Notes: generated from the letters alone by a model not told the origin. Counted from the first letter of the stretch, positions 19,258-28,810 are shown. The stretch: 64,000 nucleotides of DNA from CAVTWD01 sp963738325 (GCA_963738325.1 CAVTWD010000001.1:62001-126000); one strand, 5' to 3'. Numbers and translations are program-made.

Positions 19258-21816
19258 TCAGGATGGCGATGCGGTGGCCTTGGCGAGCGATTCGGTCGCC
19301 CGCTCCCGGAGCCCGACGTTCACCCGCTGGCGTTCCAGGATCTGCTCGAGGGTCTTGGTCGCCTGCGGGATGTCGTGCTCGGCGAAGAAGGCGGCCACGT
19401 CGGCCTGCTCCTCGGGCCGGGTGAGCGTCTTCACCCCGTCGACCATGCGCGGGATGGCGTTGCGGGGGAAGCGGGTGTTCGCCTCGTCCCACCGCTCGCG
19501 GACGAAGCGCCATGCCATCGAGCCGTGGTCACGGTTGGCGATGCAGCCACGAAGGAGGAAGGGGGCATCCTGCGTGCGCACGTCCTCCGACATCGCGAAC
19601 GCGAGCGTGCGGGCCATCAGCTCGGGGCTCGGGAACTCGGCCAGGGCATTGAGGTAGCGGAGTTGCTCCTGTGGGTCCGAGCTCGTGCGGTACGCCTCGA
19701 CGAACGCGTCGTGATCCGCGGCCTCGCCGGTGCCGGCGATGACGGCGATGGCCGCAGCGGCCAACTCGGGGTCGACCGCGGCCGGATCGGCGAGGGCCTC
19801 GGCGTGCACGGCCCGCGCCCGCGGCACGGTCTCGGCGTCCGCGCCTTGGAGAGCCAAGGCCCGGATCAGCAGGCCTCGCAGCGGCGGCGTCAGGTCGTCA
19901 TCGGTGGGGCGCGGCTCCCAGCCCAGATCGGCGAGGGCGGGCGCGATGAGGTCTCGCACATGGCGTTGGAGCCGGGCGCGGGCCTCGCCGTCGAGGAACC
20001 GGTCGAGCCACCGCAGGCCGGCGAGCAGGATCTGCCACACGGGCAGGTCGCGCTCCTCCTGGAACCCCGACGTGAAGCGGACGAAGGCATCGGCCCCCAG
20101 CTCGCCGGCCACCACTGCGGCCCAGGCGTCGTCGACGAGGCTGTAGCGCTCGGCGGTCGTCAGCTCGGCGAGCGCGGGCCCGGTCAGGCGATCACGCAAC
20201 GCGTCCTCGTACGCCACCCGATAGAAGCCGTGGCTACCGGCGTTGGCGACGACCACCGCATCGGGGGCGAGCAGCGCGACCTGCGCGTCGTCGCCGTCGA
20301 GGAGGAGGCGGTCCTCCTTCGTGAGCTCACCTGCCCGCTGGCGCACGATGACGGGGATCGACCAGCGGGTGCCGTCGTCCTCACCCTCGAAGAGGAACCG
20401 CCGTTGCGAGAGCACGAGGCAGTGCCCGTCCGCGCGGCGCCGGACACTCACCAGCGGGAAGCCGCCCTGCCAGATCCAGGTGTCCATGATCCGCCGGACG
20501 GGCTCGCCGGTCGACTGCTCCAACGCGTCCCAGAGGTCGCTCGTCTCGGCGTTGCGATACGCGTAGAGCGCGAGGTAGTGGCGGATACCGTCACGGAAGC
20601 GCTCCTCGCCGAGGTACTGCTCGAGCATGCGCAGGAGGGCCCCGCCCTTCTGGTAGGTGAGGACGTCGAACATGCCCTCGGCATCGGCCGGTGACCGCAC
20701 TTCGTACTCGACGGGTCGCGTGGAGGTGAGCGAGTCGGCCTCGAAGGCGACGGTGCGCTCGAGGCTGAAGTTCTCCCAACGCTTCCATGGTGGGCGGAAG
20801 GCGTCGCAGGCGGCCACCTCCATGAACGTGGCGAAGGCCTCGTTCAACCAGATGCCGTTCCACCACTTCATCGTCACCAGGTCGCCGAACCACATGTGGG
20901 CCAGCTCGTGAGCGACGACGTCGGCCACGCGTTGCTCTTCGGACTGGGTGGCCTTGACCGGATCGACGAGCAGCGCGGTCTCGCGGAAGGTGATGCACCC
21001 GAGGTTCTCCATGGCGCCCGCGGCGAAGTCGGGCAGCGCGACGAGGTCGACCTTGTCGCCCGGGTACGGGATGGCGTAGTAGTCCTGGAACCAGCGCAGC
21101 GCGAAGGCGCCGATGTCGAGCGCGAAGCTGGTGAGCCCTTCCTTGCCCGGCACGTGCACGACCCGCAACGGGATGCCGTCGACGTCGATCGTCGCACCGG
21201 CGACCAGAGGTCCGACGATGAACGCGACGAGGTAGGTCGACATCAACATCGTGTCGTCGAAGCGAACGCGAACCTTCCCGTCCCCGGCCGCCACGCGCTC
21301 GACCTCCCGCCCGTTCGAGAACACCACGAGGTCGTCGTGGACCACGAAGGTGACGGAGAAGACGGCCTTCAGATCCGGCTCGTCCCAACAGGGGAACGCC
21401 CTCCGGCAGTCCGTCGACTCCATCTGGCTGGTGGCGATGACCCGCTCGACGCCGTCGTCGTCGCGATAGGTCGAGCGGTACCAGCCCCGAAGCTGGTCGT
21501 TGAGGACGCCTCGGAAGGCCACGTGGAGCCGAGCGGGGCCGGGCTCGAGCTTCACGGGCAGATGAGCGACGAAGCGTTCGCTTTCGGCGTCGAGCGTGAC
21601 CGCGGCCTCGACGCGATCACCGCCCTCGAGCACCACCCACGCCTCGTCGATGGCGAGGTCGGCGGCGTTGCCCACGAGCTCGGCGGTGGTCTCCTTCACG
21701 TCGAGGCTGATGTCGACCACCCCCCGGAAGGTGGCCGCGTCGAGATCGGGTTCGAGAACGAGGTCGTAGCGGCTGGGGGTCGCCGTGCGCGGCAGCCGGT
21801 AGGCGTCGGTGGTCAC
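19258..21816 (-). CDS. pepN: aminopeptidase N (M1 family)
   Basis: The start is GTG 21816, six bases after TACCCT, and gives 852 residues, the usual size of actinobacterial PepN. The exopeptidase motif AAGAMENLG, the zinc site VAHELAHMWFGDLVT with the distal Glu in WLNEAFATFME, and the downstream catalytic-Tyr region are present. A C-terminal ERAP1_C-like helical domain follows (DAQVALLAPDAVVVANAGSHGFYRV, then helical repeats to RATESLAKATA). It removes N-terminal residues from peptides in the cytosol. The gene diverges from the PfkB kinase gene, with 64 bases holding both promoters. Confidence 0.93.
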   Translation of the reverse strand: MTTDAYRLPRTATPSRYDLVLEPDLDAATFRGVVDISLDVKETTAELVGNAADLAIDEAWVVLEGGDRVEAAVTLDAESERFVAHLPVKLEPGPARLHVAFRGVLNDQLRGWYRSTYRDDDGVERVIATSQMESTDCRRAFPCWDEPDLKAVFSVTFVVHDDLVVFSNGREVERVAAGDGKVRVRFDDTMLMSTYLVAFIVGPLVAGATIDVDGIPLRVVHVPGKEGLTSFALDIGAFALRWFQDYYAIPYPGDKVDLVALPDFAAGAMENLGCITFRETALLVDPVKATQSEEQRVADVVAHELAHMWFGDLVTMKWWNGIWLNEAFATFMEVAACDAFRPPWKRWENFSLERTVAFEADSLTSTRPVEYEVRSPADAEGMFDVLTYQKGGALLRMLEQYLGEERFRDGIRHYLALYAYRNAETSDLWDALEQSTGEPVRRIMDTWIWQGGFPLVSVRRRADGHCLVLSQRRFLFEGEDDGTRWSIPVIVRQRAGELTKEDRLLLDGDDAQVALLAPDAVVVANAGSHGFYRVAYEDALRDRLTGPALAELTTAERYSLVDDAWAAVVAGELGADAFVRFTSGFQEERDLPVWQILLAGLRWLDRFLDGEARARLQRHVRDLIAPALADLGWEPRPTDDDLTPPLRGLLIRALALQGADAETVPRARAVHAEALADPAAVDPELAAAAIAVIAGTGEAADHDAFVEAYRTSSDPQEQLRYLNALAEFPSPELMARTLAFAMSEDVRTQDAPFLLRGCIANRDHGSMAWRFVRERWDEANTRFPRNAIPRMVDGVKTLTRPEEQADVAAFFAEHDIPQATKTLEQILERQRVNVGLRERATESLAKATASPS

Positions 21817-21828
21817 CGTGTGAGGGTA
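21817..21828 (-). promoter_or_regulatory. leaderless -10 of pepN
   Basis: On the minus strand TACCCT is followed by CACACG and the GTG start. Confidence 0.5.
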
Positions 21829-21866
21829 GCGACATCGTTGATCTGCCCGCGACCCGTCGCGTCGCT

Positions 21867-21880
21867 TAGCGTCGTCACTC
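21867..21880 (+). promoter_or_regulatory. leaderless -10 of PfkB kinase gene
   Basis: TAGCGT is followed by eight bases and the GTG at 21881. A TGATCTG heptamer at 21839-21845 is shared with the putative nucleoside operator but is too short to weigh. Confidence 0.45.
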
Positions 21881-22891
21881 GTGCACGACCTCGACGTCGT
21901 CGGCATCGGGAACGCGCTGGTCGACGTGATCGCCCACGACGACGACCAGTTCCTCCGCGCTCACGGGCTGGCGAAAGGGGCCATGACCCTGATCGACAGC
22001 GACCGGGCCTACACCCTGTATGCGTCCATGCCGGCCGCCATCGAGATGTCGGGCGGCTCGGCGGCCAACACGATGACCGGCGTCGCCAGCTTCGGTGGCC
22101 GCGTCGCCTACGTGGGCAAAGTGGCTGATGACCAGCTGGGCGAGGTCTTCGGCCACGACCTCCGGGCGGTCGGCGTCGCGTTCGAGAACGCGCCCTCGCT
22201 CATCGGGGTGCCGACGGGCCGCTGCCTGATCGTGGTGACACCAGACGCCCAGCGCACCATGAACACCTATCTCGGGGTGTCGTCACTCCTCGGGCCAGAC
22301 GACGTCGACGACGAGGTCGTGGCCAGAGGTCGCGTGGTGTACCTCGAGGGATATCTCTTCGACCGGCCCCGAGCCATGGAGGCCTACTTCAAGGCGGCTC
22401 GCGTCGCGCACGCCGCGGGCGGGAAGGTGTCCCTCACGTTGTCGGACAGCTTCTGCGTCGAGCGCCATCGCGAGGCCTTCTTCCGCCTCGTCGAGTCCGA
22501 GGTCGACCTGCTCTTCGCCAACGAGCACGAGCTGATGGCCCTCTACCAGGTCGACGACTTCGACGACGCGCTGCAGGCCGTTGGTGGGCACTGCGAGGTG
22601 GCCGCCGTCACCCGGGGTGGGTCGGGCTCGGTGGTCGTGGGCGATGGCGGCGTCCACGTGATCGACGCCCACTCGGTCGCCGAGGTGGTGGACACGACCG
22701 GCGCGGGCGATCTGTACGCCTCGGGTTTCCTCTTCGGCTACACCCACGGGCACTCGCTGGCCGACTGCGGGCGGCTCGGCTCCCTGGCGGCCGCCGAGGT
22801 CATCTCCCATGTGGGAGCGAGGCCGCTCGTGTCGCTGCGCGTCATCGCCGGTCTCGTCGGCGAGGACCCGGGGGGCCGCAGCCTGCCGTGA
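21881..22891 (+). CDS. PfkB-family kinase, probable adenosine kinase
   Basis: The 336-residue protein starts at GTG 21881. It opens with the PfkB motif VVGIGNALVDVIAHDDD, has the substrate-binding di-glycine region MSGGSAANTMTGVASFGG followed by YVGKVADDQLG, and ends with the ATP/anion-hole motif VVDTTGAGDLYASGFLFGY. The SGGSAANT plus FANEHELMAL pattern is typical of bacterial adenosine/ribokinase-like enzymes grouped with adenosine kinase. Its position at the edge of the nucleoside-salvage island supports a nucleoside substrate, giving AMP from adenosine and ATP, but another sugar or nucleoside cannot be excluded. A 15-bp tandem repeat begins eleven bases after its stop. Confidence 0.8.
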   Translation: MHDLDVVGIGNALVDVIAHDDDQFLRAHGLAKGAMTLIDSDRAYTLYASMPAAIEMSGGSAANTMTGVASFGGRVAYVGKVADDQLGEVFGHDLRAVGVAFENAPSLIGVPTGRCLIVVTPDAQRTMNTYLGVSSLLGPDDVDDEVVARGRVVYLEGYLFDRPRAMEAYFKAARVAHAAGGKVSLTLSDSFCVERHREAFFRLVESEVDLLFANEHELMALYQVDDFDDALQAVGGHCEVAAVTRGGSGSVVVGDGGVHVIDAHSVAEVVDTTGAGDLYASGFLFGYTHGHSLADCGRLGSLAAAEVISHVGARPLVSLRVIAGLVGEDPGGRSLP

Positions 22892-22901
22892 GCCTCCTGT
22901 C

Positions 22902-23006
22902 GTGAGCCGCCAGGTCATGAGCCGCCACGCCATGAGTCGCCACGTCATGAGTCGCCAGGCCATGAGTCGCCACGTCATGAGTCGCCACGCCATGAGTCGC
23001 CACGGC
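22902..23006 (+). repeat. seven tandem copies of a 15-bp unit
   Basis: The unit is ATGAGTCGCCACGYC; the first copy has GTG for ATG and the second a CCG variant. Copies lie end to end at 22902, 22917, 22932, 22947, 22962, 22977 and 22992. Changes are confined to three positions and alternate (CAC GTC, CAC GCC, CAG GCC), so the array grew by duplication of longer blocks. The period is five codons, so one frame reads MSRHV/MSRHA/MSRQA repeats and is open from GTG 22902 to a stop at 23036, overlapped by the next gene only at its end. A translated product is unproven. Confidence 0.9.
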
Positions 23007-23040
23007 CGGCGGCCCCGTCCGCACCGGGCAGGATGACCCG

Positions 23041-24693
23041 GTGAGCCGAGGCGACGCACCGGGCCGCGCTCAGCCGCCGAATATCCCTGAGCGCTCCGTC
23101 GACCCGCGGCCCGCGGCTGAGGCATGGCTGGCCGAAGACCCTGATCCCGATACCCGGTCCGAGCTGGAGGGGCTGCTGGCGGGCGACCCGGCGGCTCTGG
23201 CCGAGCGGTTCTCCGGGCGGCTCCAGTTCGGGACGGCAGGGCTGCGGGGCGAGATCGGGGCGGGGCCGACCCGCATGAACCGCGTCATCGTGCGCCGGGC
23301 CGCGGCGGGTCTGGTGGCCTATTTGAAGCGCACAGTGCCTGACGCGGCGGAGCGCGGGGTCATCATCGGCTTCGACGCGCGCCGGAAGAGCGACATCTTC
23401 GCCGAGGACACCACGCGCGTCGTCGCCGGCGCCGGCGTCACGGCCTATCTGCTGCCGCGACCGCTGCCGACGCCCGTCCTCGCCTTCGGCATCACGGCCT
23501 GGGGTGCCTGTTCCGGGGTCATGGTCACGGCCAGCCACAACCCCCCGAAGGACAACGGCTACAAGGTGTACCTGGGCCAAGGCGCGCAGATCGTGCCGCC
23601 GGTCGACGCGGACATCTCCGCCTGCATCGACGCGGTCGGCCCGCTGGCCGACGTGGCGATGGCCGCGGCCGACGACGCGCGGATCGTCCGCCTGGGTGAA
23701 GAGGTGGTCGAGCGGTACCTCGCCCACGTGCCGGCGGCCCGCCTCGTGCCGAGCGCGAGTGACGTACGTGTCGCGTACACGCCGATGCACGGCGTCGGCG
23801 GCGAGGTGCTCCTCGCCGCCTTCGAGCGCGCCGGCTTCCCCGCCCCGGCGGGCGTCGCCGCCCAGTTCGAGCCCGATCCTGCCTTCCCCACCGTCGCCTT
23901 CCCGAACCCGGAAGAGCCGGGCGCCATGGATCTGCTCTTCGAGCTCGCCCGGGTCTCGGGCGCGGACATCGCCCTCGCCAACGATCCCGACGCCGACCGG
24001 CTCGGTGCCGCCATCCCGAGCGGTGGAGGCTGGCGCCGCCTCACGGGCGACGAGATCGGCTGGCTGCTGGCCGACCACGTGTTGCGGCACACGGAAGGTC
24101 ACGACCGCCTCGTGATCACGACCGTCGTCTCGTCGACCTTGCTGCGCCAGATGGCCGAGGCCGCCGGCGTGCACCATCTCGAGACCTACACCGGGTTCAA
24201 GTGGATCGCCCGGGCCGTCCTCGACCATCCGGAATGGCATTTGGTGCTCGGCTACGAGCAGGCGCTCGGCTACCTGGTCGTCGACCGCCCCCTCGACAAG
24301 GACGGGATCACCGCGGCGGTCATGCTGGCCGAGGTGACCGCGGTGGCCAAGGCCGAGGGGGTGAGCATCGAGGACCGGCTGGCCGGCATCGAGGAGCGCT
24401 TCGGCCGCCATGTGACGGCGGAACGCTCGGTGCCGATGAGACCGGTGGTGATGCCCGGCTTGATGGACGCGCTCCGCCGTTCGCCGCCGACCGCGCTGGC
24501 GGGCACCGCCGTCGTCGGCCTCGAGGACTTCTCCGACGCCGGCCTCCTCCGGTACCACCTGAGCGACGGGAGCCGTGTCCAGGTGCGCCCGAGTGGCACC
24601 GAGCCCAAGGTGAAGTTGTACGCCGAGGCGGTCGGCGCCGACCCCGGGCCCGCGCTCGACGCGCTCGCCGCCTATCTCGGCGAGCTCTCCTGA
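23041..24693 (+). CDS. pmmB: phosphohexomutase/phosphopentomutase-type enzyme (PmmB-like)
   Basis: The 550-residue protein starts at GTG 23041, six bases after CAGGAT. It has the alpha-D-phosphohexomutase order: LQFGTAGLRGEIGAGPTRMN, phosphoserine loop MVTASHNPPKDNGYKVY, metal loop NDPDADRLGAAI, sugar-binding region TYTGFKWIARAV with GYEQALGYLV, and phosphate-binding RPSGTEPKVKLY. The long form with GTAGLRG is that of PGM2/PmmB. Actinobacteria usually lack DeoB, and PmmB-type enzymes next to upp and deoC are thought to interconvert ribose-1- and ribose-5-phosphate (and the deoxy forms); here that would feed DeoC. Mannose or glucose phosphates are alternative substrates. Confidence 0.88.
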   Translation: MSRGDAPGRAQPPNIPERSVDPRPAAEAWLAEDPDPDTRSELEGLLAGDPAALAERFSGRLQFGTAGLRGEIGAGPTRMNRVIVRRAAAGLVAYLKRTVPDAAERGVIIGFDARRKSDIFAEDTTRVVAGAGVTAYLLPRPLPTPVLAFGITAWGACSGVMVTASHNPPKDNGYKVYLGQGAQIVPPVDADISACIDAVGPLADVAMAAADDARIVRLGEEVVERYLAHVPAARLVPSASDVRVAYTPMHGVGGEVLLAAFERAGFPAPAGVAAQFEPDPAFPTVAFPNPEEPGAMDLLFELARVSGADIALANDPDADRLGAAIPSGGGWRRLTGDEIGWLLADHVLRHTEGHDRLVITTVVSSTLLRQMAEAAGVHHLETYTGFKWIARAVLDHPEWHLVLGYEQALGYLVVDRPLDKDGITAAVMLAEVTAVAKAEGVSIEDRLAGIEERFGRHVTAERSVPMRPVVMPGLMDALRRSPPTALAGTAVVGLEDFSDAGLLRYHLSDGSRVQVRPSGTEPKVKLYAEAVGADPGPALDALAAYLGELS

Positions 24694-24721
24694 GCGGCCG
24701 CCGAAGCGGTGTTCGACGTGC

Positions 24722-25349
24722 CTACCAGAGCCCGAACTGGCGGTCGCCGGCGTCGCCCAGCCCCGGGACGATGTAGGCCTGCTCGTTCAGGTGGCTGTCC
24801 ACCGCCGCCGTCACCACCCGCAGGTCGATGCCCGCGGCCCTGGCCCGCTCCAGCCCCTCCGGCGCGGCGAGCACGCACACGACGGTGATCGGGGCGGGCG
24901 CCCCGCCGCGCGATCAACAGTTCGCAGGTGTATGCCAACGACCCACCGGTGGCGAGCATCGGGTCGAGGACGAACACCTCGCGGCCATCGAGGCGGTCCG
25001 GCAACTTGGCCAGGTAGGGCATCGGTAGGAAGGTTTCCTCGTTGCGGGCCAGGCCGACGAACCCCACCTCGGCCTGAGGGATGAGCCGGAGCGCGGCGCT
25101 GACCATGCCTACGCCGGCGCGGAGGATCGGCACGAGCATCGGGGCGACGCCCAACCGGCGCCCGTTCGCCGGGCCGAGGGGCGTGGACACCTCGACGACC
25201 TCCATCGCCAGGTGTCGCGTCGCCTCGTAGAGCAGCATGCCGGACAGGCCGTCGAGCGCCTGGCGGAACTCGGCGTTGGTGGTCGACGTGCTGCGCAGGA
25301 TCGTGAGGCGTTCGGCGGCGAGGGGATGGTCGATGACGGTGATCTCCAT
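24722..25349 (-). CDS. upp: uracil phosphoribosyltransferase Upp (one frameshift)
   Basis: The start is ATG 25349. MEITVIDHPLAAERLTILRS is the typical Upp N terminus; LVPILRAGVGMVSAALRLIP and the PRPP loop VFVLDPMLATGGSLAYTC follow. A one-base insertion in a G run near 24900 throws the frame, so the uracil-binding tail is read in the next frame (PITVVCVLAA ... GLGDAGDRQFGLW) and ends at a TAG at 24722-24724. Restored length is about 208 residues, normal for the family. It converts uracil and PRPP to UMP in the cytosol. It is divergent from deoC, and the gap holds one copy of the 20-bp shared operator candidate. Confidence 0.9.
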
Positions 25350-25392
25350 CGGCCCTGAATCCTCGCAGGCCCCGCCCCTCGCCGCCTCTCTC

Positions 25393-25412
25393 CGTGATCT
25401 GACGCGGTTGGA
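25393..25412 (-). promoter_or_regulatory. copy 1 of shared 20-bp operator candidate (upp/deoC)
   Basis: Read on the minus strand this is TCCAACCGCGTCAGATCACG, identical over 20 bases to 30040-30059. It lies in the upp/deoC divergent gap, 44 bases upstream of the upp start and 86 bases before the deoC -10. CGTGA and TGACG half-sites form a weak dyad inside it. Confidence 0.65.
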
Positions 25413-25497
25413 TGGCGTGAAGCACCGCTGCGCCGCGCGAGAACCAGGTGAGGGCGGAGAGACGGTACGGGCCCGAGGCGGTCGCGCGCTGCCCGCC

Positions 25498-25509
25498 TAA
25501 GCTTCACCG
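25498..25509 (+). promoter_or_regulatory. leaderless -10 of deoC
   Basis: TAAGCT is followed by TCACCG and the GTG at 25510. Confidence 0.5.
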
Positions 25510-26478
25510 GTGGCTCTGTCCGAGGTGGCCCGACCCGCCATCGATCCCGTCCTCGCCGACGCCACGGTCTCCGAGTCCGCGCTACGCCGGTTCCTCTACG
25601 GGCTCCCCGGGGTGGACCAGGTCGGAGCCGAAGCCCGCGTCGCCGACCTCAGCACCCGCTCGATCAAGCGTGAGGCCAAGCGCTTCGCCCTCGACCTCGC
25701 CATCGCCATGACGGATCTCACGACGCTCGAGGGCTCCGACACCCCGGGCAAGGTGCGGGCCATGTGCGCGAAGGGGGTGCGTCCCGATCCCGGCGACGGC
25801 TCCGTCCCCGCCGTGGCGGCCGTATGCGTCTACCCCGACATGGTGCCGACCGCGGTCGAGGCCGTCTCCGGGACGGGCGTGCGGGTGGCCAGCGTGGCGA
25901 CGGCCTTCCCGTCCGGCCGGGCGCCCCTCGACGCCAAGCTGGCCGACGTGCGCTTCGCCGTCGACGCCGGCGCCGACGAGGTCGACATGGTCATCGACCG
26001 GGGGGCGTTCTTCGTCGGGCGCGTCGGGGTCGTGTTCGAGGAGATCCAGATCGTCAAGGCCGCCTGCGCGCCCGCCCATCTGAAGGTCATCCTCGAGACG
26101 GGCGAGCTCGGACCGCTCGACAACGTCCGCCGCGCCTCGTGGCTGGCCCTCCTCGCGGGCGGCGACTTCATCAAGACGTCCACCGGAAAGGTGCAACCCT
26201 CGGCCACGCTGCCCGTCACGATGGTGATGCTGCAGGCCGTTCGGGACTTCCGCGACCTCAGCGGCTTCACGGCCGGGGTGAAGCCGGCGGGCGGCATCCG
26301 CACCGCCAAGGACGCGATCAGGTACCTGGTCACGGTGAACGAGGTCGCGGGGCCAGACTGGCTCAGCCCTCGGTTCTTCCGCTTTGGGGCATCGTCGCTG
26401 CTCAACGATCTCCTGATGCAGCGGCACAAGCAGCTCACCGGCCGCTACGACGGTCACGACTACGTGACAAATGACTAG
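25510..26478 (+). CDS. deoC: deoxyribose-phosphate aldolase DeoC
   Basis: The 322-residue protein starts at GTG 25510. It is the longer DeoC form, with about 60 extra N-terminal residues. VAAVCVYPDMVPTAVEAV, ATAFPSGRAPLDAKLADVR, DEVDMVIDRGAF, LKVILETGEL, the Schiff-base lysine in GGDFIKTSTGK and the second active-site lysine in AGVKPAGGIRT are all present. It splits 2-deoxyribose-5-phosphate into glyceraldehyde-3-phosphate and acetaldehyde. The stop overlaps the ATG of the aldehyde dehydrogenase by eight bases, so acetaldehyde producer and probable consumer are translationally coupled. Confidence 0.95.
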   Translation: MALSEVARPAIDPVLADATVSESALRRFLYGLPGVDQVGAEARVADLSTRSIKREAKRFALDLAIAMTDLTTLEGSDTPGKVRAMCAKGVRPDPGDGSVPAVAAVCVYPDMVPTAVEAVSGTGVRVASVATAFPSGRAPLDAKLADVRFAVDAGADEVDMVIDRGAFFVGRVGVVFEEIQIVKAACAPAHLKVILETGELGPLDNVRRASWLALLAGGDFIKTSTGKVQPSATLPVTMVMLQAVRDFRDLSGFTAGVKPAGGIRTAKDAIRYLVTVNEVAGPDWLSPRFFRFGASSLLNDLLMQRHKQLTGRYDGHDYVTND

Positions 26479-27937
26479 CGCGGTCCCCGACCTCGTCTCG
26501 CCGACGTGGGAGTACGCCCCGGCGCCCGAAGCGCGCGACCTCGTCACGATCCGGGAGAGCTACGGGCTCTACATCGGCGGTCGGTTCGTCTCGCCTCGCA
26601 GTGGCGCGTTCTTCAAGACCGTCGACCCTTCGAGCGAGGAGGTCCTCGCGGAGGTGGCCGAGGCGGGGGCGGCCGACGTCGACGCGGCCGTCTCGGCGGC
26701 GCGGCGGGCCGCGACCCGCTGGAGCCGCCTGCCCGGACGGGAGCGGGCGAAGTACCTCTTCCGGATCGCGAGGATCATCCAGGAGCGCGCCCGCGAGCTC
26801 GCCGTGTTGGAGACGATCGACAACGGCAAGCCGATCAAGGAGACCGCGCGACGTGGATCTCCCGCTCGTCGCCGCCCACTTCTTCTACTACGCGGGTTGG
26901 GCCGACAAGCTCGAGTGGGCGGGTTTCGGCCCTGACCCCCAACCGGTCGGGGTGGCCGGCCAGGTCATCCCCTGGAACTTCCCGCTGCTCATGCTGGCCT
27001 GGAAGGTGGCCCCGGCCCTCGCCTGCGGCAACACGATCGTGCTCAAGCCGGCCGAGACCACACCGCTCACGCGCGCTGGCCTTCGCCGAGATCTGCGAGC
27101 AGGCCGAGCTGCCCGCCGGGCGTCGTGAACATCCTCACCGGCGGCGGCGAGACCGGGCGCCTGCTCGTCGAGCACCGAGGCATCGACAAGGTCGCGTTCA
27201 CCGGGTCGACCGAAGTGGGCAAGCAGATCGCCCGCAGTGTGGCGGGCACCCCGAAGCGGGTCACCCTCGAGTTGGGGGGCAAGGCGGCCAACATCGTGTT
27301 CGACGACGCCCCGATCGACCAGGCGGTCGAGGGCATCGTCAACGGGATCTTCTTCAACCAGGGACACGTGTGCTGCGCCGGCTCCCGGCTGCTCGTCCAG
27401 GAGAGCGTGCACGACGCCGTGCTCGAGCGGCTGAAACGCCGCCTCGGCACGTTGCGACTCGGCGACCCCTTGGACAAGAACACCGACATCGGGGCCATCA
27501 ACTCCGCCGCGCAGCTCGCCCGCATCACCGAACTGGTGGCGTCAGGAGAAGCGGAGGGGGCGCTGCGGTGGCAGGCCGGTTGCGCGCTGCCGCAACGGGG
27601 CTATTGGTTCGCACCGACCGTCTTCACCAACGTCGCGCTCAGCCACCGCATCGCGCGCGAGGAGATCTTCGGCCCTGTGCTGTCGGTGCTGACCTTCCGC
27701 ACCCCGGAAGAGGCCCTGTCGAAGGCCAACAACACGCCGTACGGGCTGTCGGCGGGGGTGTGGACCGAGAAGGGCTCGAGGATCCTCTGGATGGCACAGC
27801 GGCTGCGAGCCGGCGTGGTGTGGGCCAACACCTTCAATCGCTTCGACCCGGCCTCGCCCTTCGGCGGCTACAAGGAATCGGGCTTCGGCCGCGAGGGTGG
27901 CCGCCACGGCCTGGGCCCGTACCTGCGGGAGGCGTGA
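26471..27937 (+). CDS. aldehyde dehydrogenase, ALDH16-like catalytic half (three frameshifts)
   Basis: The start is ATG 26471, inside the deoC end. Restored across indels near 26850, 27070 and 27115 the protein has about 488 residues. Motifs in order: YGLYIGGRFV, ETIDNGKPIKE, NAD-binding IPWNFPLLMLAWKVAPALACGNT, LKPAETTPL, FTGSTEVGK, general base in LELGGKAANIVF, nucleophile in NQGHVCCAGSRLLVQE, EEIFGPVLSVL, and PFGGYKESGFGREGG. It should oxidise an aldehyde with NAD(P)+. The VCCAGSRLLVQ stretch and the following overlapping gene for a truncated ALDH resemble the two halves of ALDH16. Acetaldehyde from DeoC is the likely substrate by context. Its stop and the next start form TGATG. Confidence 0.88.
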
Positions 27938-28805
27938 TGGCGGAGCGGCTCGACGTCCGCAAGACCTACAAGCTCTACGTGGGCGGGGCCTTCCCGCGCT
28001 CGGAGAGCGGGCGGTCGTACGAGGTGCGTGACCGACGCGGACGGTTGCTCGCCAACGCGGCGTGGGCGTCGCGCAAGGACGCCCGCGACGCTGTCGTGGC
28101 GGCTCGCGCCGCCTTCGGCGCGTGGTCGGGCGCCACCGCGTACAACCGGGGACAGGTGCTGTACCGGGTGGCGGAGATGCTGCAGGGAAGACGGGATCAG
28201 GTCGTCGCCGAGGTCGCCGCCGCGGAGGGAATCCAGGCGCGTGCCGCGGGCCGATGGGTCGACGACGCCGTCGACCGTTGGGTGTGGTACGCGGGCTGGG
28301 CCGACAAGATCTCCCAGATCGACGGGGCCGCCAATCCCGTGGCCGGGCCGTACTTCAACTTCTCGGTGCCGGAGCCCACGGGTGTGGTCGTGGTGGTCGC
28401 GCCGCCGGCGTCGTCCCTACTCGGGCTGGTCTCGGTGGTGGCGCCGGTCATCGTGAGTGGCAACGCCTCGGTGGTGGTGGCCGCGCCGCGCGCCCGTTGC
28501 CGGCGATCACCCTGAGCGAGGTGCTGGCGACATCGGATCTTCCCGGCGGCGTCGTCAACGTCCTCACCGGGCCGACGGCCGAGCTGGCCACGCCGCTCGC
28601 CTCTCATCTCGACGTCAACGCCATCGACCTCTGCGGGGTGGAAGATGCCGAGCTCGCCGTCGCGCTCGAGCAGGAGGCGGCCGAGAACCTGAAGCGCGTG
28701 CTCCGACCGGTCGACCCCGGCTACGACTGGTCGGCGCCGCCTGATCCCCGCCGGATCCTCGCCTTCTGTGAGGTCAAGACGGTGTGGCATCCGGCCGGGA
28801 CCTAG
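27937..28805 (+). CDS. truncated, probably non-catalytic ALDH (ALDH16 C-terminal-domain-like; one frameshift)
   Basis: The start is ATG 27937 in a TGATG overlap. About 289 residues remain after repairing an indel near 28490. It begins as an ALDH (YKLYVGGAFPRSESGRSYEV, YNRGQVLYRVAEMLQ, WVWYAGWADKISQ) and has a coenzyme-domain-like segment (VVVVVAPPASSLLGLVSVV, SDLPGGVVNVLTGP), but then runs directly to AENLKRVLRP and a C terminus EVKTVWHP. The catalytic Cys, the general-base Glu and the oligomerisation flap are absent. This is the arrangement of the second domain of ALDH16. It may be an architectural subunit for the preceding enzyme. Confidence 0.75.
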
Positions 28806-28810
28806 CGGAG

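Noticed and set aside
22902..23006. CRISPR array
   Set aside because: Units of 15 bp are contiguous with no spacers, and no cas gene is present.
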